Below are positions 1 to 11,452 of a DNA stretch of 64,000 bases, one piece after another (the stretch's first letter is position 1; each line of letters begins with the position of its first letter). The DNA lies in NCBI GenBank assembly GCA_027886185.1, contig WOAB01000619.1, positions 9,734,001 through 9,798,000 of the forward strand. The letters are read 5' to 3'. The stretch is from Rheum nobile (Eukaryota; Streptophyta; Magnoliopsida; Caryophyllales; Polygonaceae). The notes beneath the pieces are model-generated. The model saw only the letters and a list, made by a program, of their open reading frames with translations, made no database searches and had not been told where the DNA came from. Both the position numbers and the translations under genes were made by a program.

Positions 1-1
1 C

Positions 2-1260
2 TTTCCCCATGAGTATAATGGAAAGCGGAGGATTACATCAAACAATCTTGTGCCTATTTCACTTCTTCTTAACGAGGAGCAGAAAAATGTTGTTCACTTA
101 ATTTTAGGGTGCATAGGAGGAGCTCCTTATCTGATTTATGGACCCCCGAGAATAGGAAAGACAAAAACACTGGTGAAGGTGATCCTCCAACTATATAAAA
201 CAAGACGTAATTCTCAGATATTGGTATGTGCTTCTTCAAATTGCACGACAGATGACATATTAGAGAAAATCATTTGCGAGGGGATGGAACTTAGCGAGGA
301 AGATATTTTTAGTTTGAATGTCACACGTCGTCCCTTAGCAAAATTGAACACTGCATTGTTGAGATTCTATACCTACAGTGAAGGTTTCTTAACTTGCCCT
401 TCTCGAGATGCACTCTGTAGCTATAGGATAATAATAACGACATACACGAGTGCATCTTACCTTTATGCTCAAGGGGTTAACCGTGGCCACTTCTCCCACA
501 TCATCTTAGATGATGCAAGCCAAGCTTCAGAGCTAGAGACAATGTTCCTCATATCAACCCTCTACGAAAACAACACAGTTATTGTTCTTTCTGGTGATCC
601 CAAGCAACTTGGCCTTGATATTCATTCAAAGCAAGTTGAGGCTTATAGGTTGGGAAGGTCTTTTTTGGAGAGGTTGTTGGACTTTGAAGTTTACAGATCA
701 GGGGATCGCAATTATGTCACAATGTTGGTGAAGAATTACCGGAGCCACCCTGAAATTCTTTATATTCCTTCAAGACTGTTTTATAGAGGAGCATTGATTC
801 CATATTGAGAAGAAAGTGACATATCTTTCTTACCTTGGGCTGATATGCTTCCCAATGGAAACTTCCCTATAATGTTCTGTGGCATCCAAGGCTTGGATGA
901 GAGGAAAAAGGGAAGCCATTCATGGTTTAGTAGGATTGAAGCTAGCAAGGTGGTTGAGCTCGTATAGAAGCTCAAAAAAAGGAATGTCTCTGAGCACGGC
1001 ATTGGGATTATTACCCCATTCCCACAACAAGTACTAAAGATAGGGAAGGCTCTCAAGTCTCTACATATGACTGACATTAAGATGGCGGGGTTGAGCAGTA
1101 TCAGGGTAAAGAAAGGGAAGTGATCATCCTATCAACCGTCAGATCAACCGTGAAACACGATGAATTTTACAGGACTTTCTGAGCAACCTGAAGAGGTTCA
1201 ATTTTTCCATGACTTGTGCCAGATCATTGCTTATTATTGTTGGAAACCCTTATATTATTG
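2..1260 (+). pseudogene. SDE3/MOV10-type RNA helicase, 3' part, decayed
   Basis: The frame is open from the left window edge, so the true start lies outside. It encodes a superfamily 1 RNA helicase core. Motif I reads GPPRIGKTKT, where GPPGTGKT is usual, so the Walker A loop is altered. Motif II reads ILDDASQASE, followed by GDPKQLG (motif III) and KNYRSHPEIL. The TGA at 806-808 is a plain nonsense codon, because homology continues in the same frame (DISFLPWADMLP, then GIGIITPFPQQV near 1003-1035) past a second stop at 965-967. Near 1085 the frame shifts to EQYQGKEREVIILSTVRST (motif V), and a further shift near 1180 gives ARSLLIIVGNPYIIEK (motif VI). In plants SDE3 acts in RNA silencing. This copy cannot make a working helicase. 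Family assignment rests on motif order; SDE3 versus a related MOV10-like paralogue is not settled. Confidence 0.85.
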
Positions 1261-1822
1261 AAAAGGTATTTCTCGGTAAAAAAAACTTAGTTGTTTATCA
1301 AATGCAGTAAAATGTTGTGTAACCGTGTTGTTGGCCATTAACAGGACTGGAAATGGCACAACATGTTATGCCATTGTGTTGCAAATAACACCTACGAAGG
1401 TTGTGCTTTTTGCGTGAAGGAGCAGGATCCATAAATTTCGATGTGATGCTATTGTAGCTCGATCAGTTTTTGAGTACTGGCAACTATCCTTTTTTCTAGT
1501 AATGTAATGGTATCCAGTGTACTGGCACCTATTATTTGTGTGTCTAGTACTGGCATTGTTTTTGAATTTGCAAACTTATAAGAAGAGCGACATCAAAGTT
1601 TTGGCACTCTGACATGTAGAATCAACCATGCTACACCATGATACTTACCATTTACAAAAAATACTATTCAAAATATAATTCATTCTCTTACATAAAAAAC
1701 CAAAGTCATCAGGTACATACTTCATAGTTATGACCTACATGCTCGATAACAGATGCTAAAAGCACTAATCCCTACAATGACACCAACACCAAACGCACAA
1801 ATAGGATTTAATACAAGTTTGC
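1261..1822. other. Non-coding gap
   Basis: AT-rich sequence between the helicase remnant and the next reading frame. No convincing ORF, RNA gene, repeat or transposon end was recognised. Confidence 0.5.
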
Positions 1823-2129
1823 TCATTTTTTTCTAGGAGTGAGTGTCTTGTTTTCACCTTCAAGTTCTGCCACCGTTGCATAGAGTTCCCTAATTGTAGC
1901 CTCGAAGTGCATCTCATTTGTATTGAGTTCCATAATTCTTTGTCCAAATTCATGTTTCTTAGTACGTAGGCGTGTGATTATTTCATCCAACATGTGGAAA
2001 TGTGGACTATTCATTAGCAACATCTCTAACTCTTCTTGCAACTTCTCCTTTATTTCAGAACGTGTAGGAGATATAGGTGGAAATTCATATTTTATGGGTT
2101 CCCGCTTTGCTAACTTGAGGTGTTGCTAT
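1823..2129 (-). CDS. Unidentified coiled-coil protein fragment
   Basis: A minus-strand frame without an ATG runs from about 2129 to a stop at 1823. It begins QHLKLAKREPIKYEF and continues through a heptad-like helix (LQEELEMLLM, then IITRLRTKKHEFG and IRELYATVAELEGEN), ending in basic TPRKK. The upstream end falls near a plausible splice acceptor. A donor-like site (GTAAC on minus) occurs near 2438, after a GC-richer exon-like stretch at 2440-2540. This suggests a two-exon minus-strand gene or a gene piece carried by the MULE to its right. No family was recognised. It may be an accessory MULE gene or a captured host fragment. Confidence 0.35.
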
Positions 2130-3146
2130 TTGACATTGGACTTCAGTTGAACTATAGAAACAAAGCCAAATTCCAGCAAAACAAACCCTGATACATGCTT
2201 GCTTATGTGACCCTCTAATTACCATATTTACCCACTATGAAAAGCACACAAAAAACCCACGAAATTGTACATACTAAATAGCAAGAAATTGGCAACATAG
2301 ACCATGAAAAGGTCCATATGAGTGGCAACAGAAACATTAGCTATGTACATAGTATATAACAATTTATTTAGGGTTTCCAGCCTCAATAGTACATAATTAA
2401 GCAGCAATAAAGCATCACCGTGTAGTTACCTTGTGTTCGGCGCAGTGAAGGTCCTGGGCTCAGCGAAACGAACAAGAAGGAGATGGTTTTGGTTGTTGGG
2501 CGAAGAATCAGAAGGGGAAAGGTCGGTGATGCATTTATTTAGGATTTTCATTTTTTGGCCATGTCAATCTTTTTTTAATATTGTTTCAAAAATAATTACT
2601 TGATATGACCTCTGTTAATATAGTACATGTCATGATTTGACATTTGTTTTCCCTCCAAAATTGAACAAGTTTCCCTCCATTTTCTACCATTTTACCCACT
2701 TGTTAGTCTGCACCTAAAATAACCCCAAAAGTAAACCTATACAAAACCACTGTAACACCACAAAACCTTAAATCCACAAATCTTCAAAAAGGCTTCCGCT
2801 GCATCTTCAATGTCTTTGGAATAGAAGATATAAATAATGGATGAGTTCTGACTTTCACATTTATTCCTCTTTATAAGACATTCTTCTGTGGTTTCCCTAA
2901 ATAAGAAATAACAACCTTTCAGCTTCTTTTCAGCATTGCTCAAATCTGACTTTCACATTTGTTCCTTGATTCTAAAATATTTGTTTTTCCTACACATTTT
3001 GTCCCTTTTGGCAAGAAAACCCTTTCTATCTTCAATTCAAGATGAGCTAAAACCCTAACTTTCTAAAACTAATGTCGGTGTTAGTCATGTTCGTCATAAT
3101 ACTGTCAGTGTTAGACACTATACTGTCAACGTTTGTCATAAAGTAA
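2130..3146. other. Non-coding, AT-rich; probable left flank of the MULE
   Basis: It contains the putative upstream exon and donor of the preceding fragment (2440-2540) and AT-rich DNA leading to the transposase gene. MULE terminal inverted repeats were looked for here and at 10.9-11.0 and 16.4-16.7 kb. No clear pair was found by eye. Confidence 0.4.
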
Positions 3147-6087
3147 TTGTACTTGTGTTTGCTTTTTCTTCGTATAACAGGTTCAAGATCATACTACTTG
3201 ACTCTGAGAACAGGTGGTGAATGGATATGTATGGGAAACAAGTGGGTTTTTGATGGGATCACAACGACAAAAGCACTTGTTGTGTTTGAATATATCAATT
3301 ACTCAAATCTGAGGAAAATGTTGGCTGAGAAGATAAATTTCATTGACGAGATAGATGAAATGGAGCTAAAATATCTTTCATCGTGGAAACCAAAGTTACA
3401 ACAATTTGATGTCAAAGATGACGACGACCTTGATGCTTTCAAATTTGTGAACTTGTAATCAGAAGATGTAATTTGGCCTATCGATTTATATGCGAGTTTG
3501 AAAAAGAAAGGAAAAAAGAATTTGCAAACACAGAGTATGTAAATGTGAGGCCTAATGTTGAGGCCGACATCACAGTGTCTCTCACTCCGCCACCGTTAAC
3601 ACAAAGTCAAGAGGCAGAGGCAGAGGCCGAGGTGGTCAACCAAGTACAAATGGTACCAAATCTGACAAGAGAAATGTGGTAAGCGACAAGCGTACCACTG
3701 AAGCTGTCCCGAACGTAGTTGATTGTGACATGTATGAAATGAAACCAAAAAATTTTCGTGACAACAATGGGGAAGTACAAATAGTTGACTTGGTGAGCCA
3801 ATCTGAGGCAGATTCGGAAAGTGATAGGAGAGAAACAAGGTCTTCTACATGAAGGAAAAGAATACATGAATGTATTGAGATTGATAGTGATTATGGGGAA
3901 GACGTTGGGCAAGATATTGTGCATGATGTTGTGCATGATGTTTGTGATGATTTTGAGGATGATTTTGAGGAAGATGTTGAAGAAGATTGCAAGGAAGGTG
4001 ACTTTGAAGGGCCATTGCTGGATGACACTGATGAAATGGACAACTAATTTATTGACATTGATGAGGAAGTTCTCCAAGAGATTGAAGCTGAGTACCATCA
4101 TAGCAAAAAAATTTAGTAAAAGGCAACTGGATGATTTGGAAGAGCCACTGGAGGGTGATGGGGTGAGCTACAATGATATGGAAATAAAGGTTGGAGAGCA
4201 TTTCAATTGCAAGAAGGATCTTAAGGATCGTTTATCCTTGATGGCATTACAGAGGCGCTTTTATATGCATGTCCAGAAGTCTGATACGAAGTTATATGTC
4301 GTAAGGTGCATCGATCCTAGTTGCACGTTTTTTGTCATGGGGCCACTCTTGGCAATACAAGATTGCTTGAAGTAAGGAAGTACTCTGGACAGCACACATG
4401 TGGCATGAAGCTAAAGCATAACCACCACACACATGCAAGTTCAAGCGTAATTGATGACCAGATAATGTCAAGGTAAGTAAACAATCATGTCAGTAAGATC
4501 ATATATATTTTTCAGTATGTATATTAACTAACCTTAATCTGTTACAGCTTTAACACAATCGGTACATGTAGTGGACCTCGTTCTGTACAAATTCAAGACT
4601 TAATGAAGAAAATGGGAGTGAAAATTAGTTACGACAAGGCAAATTGAGCACATTTAACCCCTATAGACAGGATAAGAGGCACAGTTGAGCAAAGCCACAA
4701 GCGGCTTCATGGATACATGTACATGGTCAAAAGGATGAATACAGGGACAATCACACATGTTGAAGTAAATTCTAATCGTCGATTCAAGTATTGTTTTTTC
4801 AGCTTGGGTGCTTGGCGCAATGGAATGCATTTTTTAAGAAAGGTAAATATAAGTTTTGTCACAGTGAATGTAAATTTTGTCAAATTAACATAGTCTTCTG
4901 TAGCATTTAATTATTATACTGTCACGTATACACTGTCATTTTGTAAAGATGGGTGAAATTGATTGCAGGTTATAACAGTGGATGGTACCTATTTGGGATC
5001 AAAGTACAAGGGCACACTTCTAGTAGCAGTGGCACAAGATGGAAGTAGACAGATATATCTAATGGCTTTTGCTATAGTTGATAGCGAGAATGACAGTTCA
5101 TGGTAATATTTTTTCTAACACCTACGTTCTGCTATAGCCGACGATAATGACCTCGTCTTTGTGTCTGACCATCACGGAAGCATCTACAAAGGTTTAAGAG
5201 AGCACTACATCTTCGCGAAGCATGGTTGTTGCACACTTCACCTATTTCAAAACGTGAAGGCTAGATTTAAAAGGAATGACTTGTGGATTTTGTACCAAAA
5301 GGCAAAACAAGCCTACACCAAACATGAATTCAACCGTGAGTATGCAAGACTTTGTGCCCAGTCCCCAGAAGTGGGTACCTACCTAAGGGGTGTTGGATTT
5401 GAGGCATAGACAAGGTCGCATATGCCCGCGAATAGATTCCATATTATGACGTCAAACAATGCGGAATCCATTAATAGTCGATTAATGGGGCCGCGTTGAA
5501 TGTCGCTGATTGGCTTGCTTGATGGTATAGTGAATGTCATGATTCAGTGGTTTTGTGAACAGAGGAAAAAGGGAGAATCTTGTTCAGAAGTGCTGACCCC
5601 GACATTGTGTCGTGAGCTACAAGTTCATTATTTGAGGTCGTTGACAATGGTTGTGACTAGGATGAATCAATATGAGTTTCAAGTGCATGCCAATGGAACT
5701 ACATTCTTGGTAATCCTCCATGCTCGAACATGCTACTGTAACGCATTCCAAATTTACCAAATTTCGTGTGCGCATGCCATAGCGGCTGCCAAGGATTGTG
5801 GTGTCGATCCTATACAGCTGGTGCATCCCTTATTTACGGCTGAAAAGTGGAAGGAAGTATACAAGGAAACATTGTATCCGGTCTATGTCTTTGAGCATTG
5901 GGAAGTTCCTGACATAGTCTTGAATAAAGCATGCTTGCCCTCGAACGTCAGGAGGAAATCTGGAAGACCAAGGAAGAAAAGAATCCCGTCACGTGGAGAA
6001 TACAGGGGTCTGAGGAGAAGGTGTGGAAGTTGTGGCACTCTCGACCATAACTCACGAAATTGTCCTAACCTCGCAGCCGCCCCATGA
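3147..6087 (+). pseudogene. MULE (MuDR-type) transposase, decayed, several exons
   Basis: The parts of a plant Mutator transposase occur in order. An N-terminal GGEW-containing domain follows an acceptor near 3180. A MuDR DNA-binding domain follows (VGEHFNCKKDL, RCIDPSCTFF), with its HTC zinc-site part in a shifted frame at 4370-4440. The DDE core has VDGTYLGSKYKG (first Asp, ~4980), VSDHHGSIYKG (second Asp, 5161) with CTLHLFQN, and NAESIN (Glu, ~5460). A SWIM zinc finger (TCYCNAF...CAHAIA, ~5730-5790) and a CCHC knuckle (RCGSCGTLDHNSRNCPN, ~6020-6070) close the protein. Stops interrupt it (near 4647, in the 5100-5115 region, and at 5407-5409, where Trp is expected), and there are frameshifts, so it is inactive. 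Introns with GTAAGT-like donors lie near 4472 and 4841. It converges on the Ulp1-like genes on minus, an arrangement known for Ulp1-carrying MULEs. Confidence 0.9.
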
Positions 6088-7912
6088 TCAGGTTTATATT
6101 TTTTGGTTAGGTTAACTCTTTTGATGGTTTTTTGAATCACGAATACTTTTGGTGTTGATGCTTCTTCTCATTTGATACTGAACGCATCCTGTTAATATGT
6201 GTAAAAAGAGATGCAAACTCTTGAAAGATCTCTTTTGTTAATATATGTAGTAAGAGATCCAAACTCTTGAAAGATCTCTTATCGCTCATATTACTTTTGA
6301 ACCTAGTTAATGTAATTTGCTTATGACTTTTCTTGTGAACTTTATTTTCTTCAAAGAATGAAGAAAGTCATGGTCGATATGGTTTCAACGAAGTTAATGT
6401 AATTTGTGTGGTTCGAATTGGTAGAAATTATATTTAGTCGAAAGTAGTTAATGTAATACAATCCTGTCATGATTCCATATATATCCTATTAGGTTAAATA
6501 TGGACTAATCTTCCTTAAATTAATATGACATAATCCTTTCATGATTCCATATATATCATGACAGGTTCAAAATGGTTTCAAATAATCCTACCGACCAACA
6601 TGAGTGACATCTGAAAACCACATAGGAAGAAGAAGAGAATGATTAAAATAGGAAGAAAGTACATAACATTCTTCATAAAGAACTAGGTATTACACATATT
6701 ATCATAAAGTACTAAATTTACGTGACATTAGATAGTCACTACACTAAAATGCATTCCAAAATACTTCATAAAATACTAAATACTACATGACATTAGATAG
6801 TCACTACACTAAAGTACGAAATAAAATAGAGACTAAATATTACATAAACACATCTCCTGCAGAGGACATGGCTGAGGCTAGGAGGTCGCGTGGGTGAAGC
6901 ATGTCGGCGACCTCTCCGGTCACGATATATATATTAATGAAAGTCACTGTTCTACCAAGGTCAGCAAGCACGGAGGCGTCTCCACGGTTCTGCAATGCCC
7001 TCAAGGTACGAGGGCCGCCACGCTGGGGTATTACTTCAAAGAAGTAGCAAGCGTCCCTTTCACAATTGATAAAATTATAAAGTTGGCTAATGAGCCACCA
7101 AGGGTCTCATACCCTTTTAGCCATCGGCGACCAGATTTTGGGAAATGCCACCCTTGTAGACATGGGTGGCATTTCTGGCGAATTTTCCCCTTGCAGGGAC
7201 GATTCTCCCGCCGGTATGGACCATGGTATGCACCCTATGTTATGTCGGTTGTTCATCCATAGGAAGGAAGGAAGGAAGAGGAGGGAATGTGGAGTTGTGT
7301 AGATTAGGAAGATGTTGGAAGAGTTATAGATGTGGAAATGTGGCTAAGACTCGTATATAAAGAGGAGTTGGTAGGTAGTTACGGGTATATAAAGAGGAGT
7401 TGGTTGACAGTTAGGGATATTTACTCTCCAAAAAATGATTTAGTAGTGTTAATATCCTGTTAGAGTAATTTATATATCTTGTCTGTGATGTACTTATCTT
7501 CATAAATATCAAACAATCCCCTATGTCAGTACTTTAACAGACATCCAACATCCCTCTTACACTCATCTTGTCATGCTATTCTATAATACGTATATTATAA
7601 AGTCAATGTATCTATATTATTTTACACAAATGCCATTTAACTGCCTAACTGTCATGTAACTTCCATTTAACTGCCATTTAACTACCATGTAACTTCCATT
7701 TAATTGCCATTTAACTGTCATGTAACTTCCATTTAACTGTCATTTAACTTGCACACACATAACTGCCATTTAACATGAACTTAAGTACCACATCTTTGTT
7801 GATTGAGCATGAAATGGCACTTAAATGGTATGTATCCTGTCATCCAAAACATCCAAAACATAAAAAGAACCTAATGTTGTTCGACCTCAATAAAATTATC
7901 CAAACATCTAAT
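6088..7912. other. Non-coding spacer with short tandem repeats
   Basis: Between the transposase and the first Ulp1-like gene. It holds a two-copy 66-bp repeat (about 6722-6815), a two-copy ~32-bp repeat with TATATAAAG (about 7356-7415), and a degenerate minisatellite at 7628-7775. The frames at 6894-7360 match nothing I recognise. The 6.9-7.56 kb stretch, with TATA motifs and a leader-like AT-rich end, might be an old solo LTR, but no boundaries could be shown. Confidence 0.5.
7628..7775. repeat. Degenerate minisatellite (CCATTTAACTG-type)
   Basis: The words 'tgccatttaact', 'ctgtcatgtaacttcc' and 'atttaactgtcattt' alternate with a period of roughly 11 to 33 bp. It lies just downstream (minus sense) of the Ulp1-like gene's stop codon. 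Confidence 0.7.
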
Positions 7913-9973
7913 TTAAACCTCGGGGTTTCTTATGTTCGACCTCCATACCCCGTCAAACACGCTATGAGCCATATCGCTCCTAAAGCCGTCGATAAATTTG
8001 ACTGCCATAACGTCAATATTTTTCCAACCAGCATTGAGTATCTCTATGTGTTTTAAAGTGTATATCCCACAGTCATGACTATGAATAGAAAATGCATTAA
8101 AGTTAGTTAGATGAAGTATAGAATAAAATTGGTAAGGGTAATGATATTTCGACTGACCCGCTCTTGTTATGCTCCACTCCTTGAATTCTGGAAAATGTAA
8201 ACTCCTCAGTACCCCGATCTGCAAATTTCTTGGCAAGTGGCGGGTATTGTGTGATGAAGTGAGGAAGAAACTTGCTCACCCCAAACACCATATTCTCTAC
8301 ATCCAAGTTGCTGTTCAAATCCATATTACAATCATATACATTTGTCTGTCATTGCTGCAGATCGATCTCTGGAGCTACCCAATGTTCATTAAGGAGGTTG
8401 TAGGGGGCATAAATGAAGTCCACATCATCCCAACTAGACCCATACACTAAAGGCATATCTCCCCTAAACTCTTCAAGTGCACGTTCAGTTGCAGGTGGAA
8501 CACTTGGATGATTTTCGACATAGTATTTCAATGCATCTTTATAATCTTCAGACCAAAAAACATCCAATACTATGGCCTTTTGTTTAGCTTCAGACTCCAA
8601 AAGTGCCTTACGGATATAACAACAAACTTCATCCATTTGCTTCAAAAAAATATAAATCATCCTGTCAGACATTGCAACAAATCCCAACAATTAACTAATT
8701 TGACATCATAACTGAATAACTTACACCATCACCCAGCCAAACTTTTGATTCCAGTAATAGGCGAAACCAGTCCTTGCCAATCGATTCACCACTTAGTCTA
8801 ACTCTTGGCTCAAAGCTAAAAAAGAATGAAGGCATAATTAAAACCATGAGATAGTTCAACATAATTAAATTCGTGAGATACTAACCTTTCATCATCCATC
8901 CATTGCAGCAAAGCAGTCATCTCCTCCACTTGTAAATTCTTGGTTATCTTCTTCAAATTTCCCCCCTTTTTCTCATCTGTGTAAGATGTTAGCTTTTTGG
9001 CAGATGGCTTCATGATACGTGTAGGAAATAAAACTGTCAAAGTAGTAATGAAAATTTTCGGAGGAGCATATTTCATACCTCTTTGCCTTCAGCCTCTACC
9101 TTCTCCACCTCAACCTCATCCTCTACCTTTTCCTCCTCAACCTCAGCCTCATCCTCCTTGTCATCATCTTTCTCCTCCTTTTCATCATCCTCTACCTTTT
9201 CCTCCTCAACCTTAGCCTCTACCTTCTCCTCCCCCTCAACCCCAACCTCATCCTCCTTGTCATCATCCTTCTCCTCATCCTCATCATCCTCCTTGTCATC
9301 GTCATCCTCCTTCTCTTTGTCACCACCCTGGCAAAGTTCTTCATTCTCATTACCCTCATCACCATCACCAGCTTTATCATCATCATCACTATTATCATTA
9401 TCCTCACTCATAACCTCCTCACTCTCAACCTCCTTATCCTCTACCTCCACATCCTTTGTTTCTTGGTCATCCTTATAAACTTCCCCCTCGTCGTCATCAG
9501 ACTCATCATAGGATTCAAAAGCATCCTCATCCTCATCCAAATACCTCTTTGGTTTCCCCTTACTCTTACACTTACACACCTCCTCCTGGTTTGATACCCT
9601 CTTTTCCAGCCTTCACATCCTCTCAAGCACTCTTTTTTCCATCATCTTCATCATTCTAAACATCTCACTTATCACCTCTGATGAATGCATATATAGATGC
9701 ATTACTCAGGCTCGCTCCATCTTTTCCTTGCTTCCTCTTCCCATTTCCCTTCTTTAAACTCTTCATTGCTTCCTTCACAATCTTGTCAAAATACGGGTCA
9801 TCATTTTCATCAGCATAGTAGCAGTCGAACAGCTTATCCACCTCATCTTCATCGGGAATAAGAATGGGCTTAACCACATTTGTAGGATCAACCAAAGACA
9901 ACCTCAACACTCCATGTTCAGGGACTTCATCTGAAAACCAATGAAGACCTCGAGGCATTGCAGATTCTCTCAA
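7913..9973 (-). pseudogene. Ulp1-like (C48) cysteine protease, copy 1, MULE-associated
   Basis: A multi-exon minus-strand gene. The last exon (7913-8078) carries the catalytic Cys in HDCGIYTLKHIE. The preceding exon (8158-8661) carries DFIYAPYNLLNEHW (catalytic His) and NVYDCN (Asp). They join across a GT-AG intron, giving KSG-HDCG, exactly as in copy 2. A TGA at 8349-8351 replaces a Trp (copy 2 has Trp there), so the protease domain is cut. Further exons are ~8730-8812 (KDWFRLLLESKVWL), ~8886-9039 (EEMTALLQWMDDE), an acidic exon starting at 9079, a short coiled coil (~9580-9660) and an N-terminal piece at 9665-9973 (HWFSDEVPEHGVLRL). No DUF1985 part was found in this copy. Ulp1 enzymes cut SUMO; the substrates of these transposon versions are unknown. 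Confidence 0.8.
9079..9579 (-). repeat. Acidic Asp/Glu-Lys low-complexity coding tract
   Basis: Part of Ulp1-like copy 1. The minus strand encodes runs such as EDDDDKEDDEDEEKDDD and repeated VEEEKVEDE. The tract ends at a donor (GAG|GTATG) near 9078. The Ser-rich plus-strand frame over the same DNA is a shadow. Confidence 0.7.
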
Positions 9974-11452
9974 CTTTGATACAAATTAGAGACCAAATGT
10001 TGGCACAACTTCCCATACCCATATCTACAATAACAAGCGGTTTGAGTATTAGCAAATTATGATATGATAAATCATGATATCTTGTCACCATGTAACCTAA
10101 AATCTTATTGGCATGCACATAAACCTATCTGGAATGCACATAAATCTATGATGGAAAACTAGTATGTTGTTTCAATCACACAACAAATAACATCCTGTAT
10201 ATTCACGATGATCATGTCACCCTGTATTCAAACATCCGGTCACACTATAGCATAAAGTATACAACTATGCTGCAAAGAAAACACATTGTTGTTTCACTAT
10301 GAGTACCACTCCGACCAGACACCACAGAACTCAGTAATTCATATTTGAACCATTAAAAATGAATAATATAACTACCTGAAACACAACTGGCATGCCTTGA
10401 ATGGAATATGGAATTCTTGGTAGGTTGGAGAGTAGCTTTGCCTTCTCCTAAACAAACGCAAAATATACAAATTGTTGGTTTGTGAAGCCTGACAGGACAA
10501 AATGTAGAAAACTTACATCCCCTTTAAGGATTTTGGGTTTTTTCGCCTTTACTGTATTCGCTTTTTGGCAATGGGACTGTCAGAAGTTTTTTTCCCTTTC
10601 ACCTGCACTTTGTCTCTCTACTTCTCTTCTTTCGACCCTGGTTGTCGTCTTCTTTTCTCTTCCTTTTCTCTCCGCTCTTCATTGGGCTTGATTCTTTACC
10701 GCCTATAAGCACTGCCATTTTCTAGGGTTTTTTTGTTACGAGGTTCAGAGGTTGAGGATCAGTTCGAAGAGGGGGGAGTAAGAAAAAGTCGAGGGAAGAG
10801 AATGACGGGTTTGGGTTGAAGAAACTGGAAGTTGCAACAATGGAGAGATGAGAAAGAAGGAAGTTGCAGAGTCGCGTTAATGAGAAAGAAGCTTTTTGGA
10901 GGGAATTTGGGGAGGGGGGGGGGGGGGAATGGAACGACTTTGGGGGATAACAGGGCTTAGTCTTACCTTTTTATTCAAAAATAATTTATTTTACCTTTTT
11001 ATAATTTCATAATAATAAAACATAAAGGTAAACAGAAACAAATATTATTAAAAAATTCTTTTTATAATCCCAAAACAACCAAAATAAAAAGATAAAAGAA
11101 AAGGATAATTCCGACAATAGAATTATACAATGTGACAACAATCCGAAGTATGCAAAATATAAACTTCACTAACAGGAAGTATGAACACATTTGACAGGAA
11201 GTATGCAAACTATAAACTTCACTGACAGGAATTATGAACACAACCTACAGGAAGTATGCATCTACAATGAAAATTGTCAGCTAAGTTTAGCCAAGAAGAA
11301 ATGCACCAACCAATTTTGCTAGATATCCAAAATAATTTGAACACTACTTATTGTCACCAAGACAAGTCAATTCTAGAAAAAAACTACACAATCGAAATCA
11401 TACCACACTATCCCAACTACCCCAAACATTACATAAAATAAGATATCATTCA
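9974..11452. other. Non-coding spacer between the two Ulp1-like genes
   Basis: It includes the presumed 5' region of copy 1 (pyrimidine-rich around 10480-10690), a G14 run at about 10914-10927, and AT-rich DNA with several 'gacaggaagtatg' words around 11160-11260. No gene was seen. Confidence 0.5.

Noticed and set aside
6894..7560. Solo LTR between the MULE transposase and Ulp1-like copy 1
   Set aside because: TATA motifs and an AT-rich end look suggestive, but no TG...CA boundaries or target duplication could be found.
9083..9478. Plus-strand Ser-rich frame
   Set aside because: Exact shadow of the acidic minus-strand exon of Ulp1-like copy 1.
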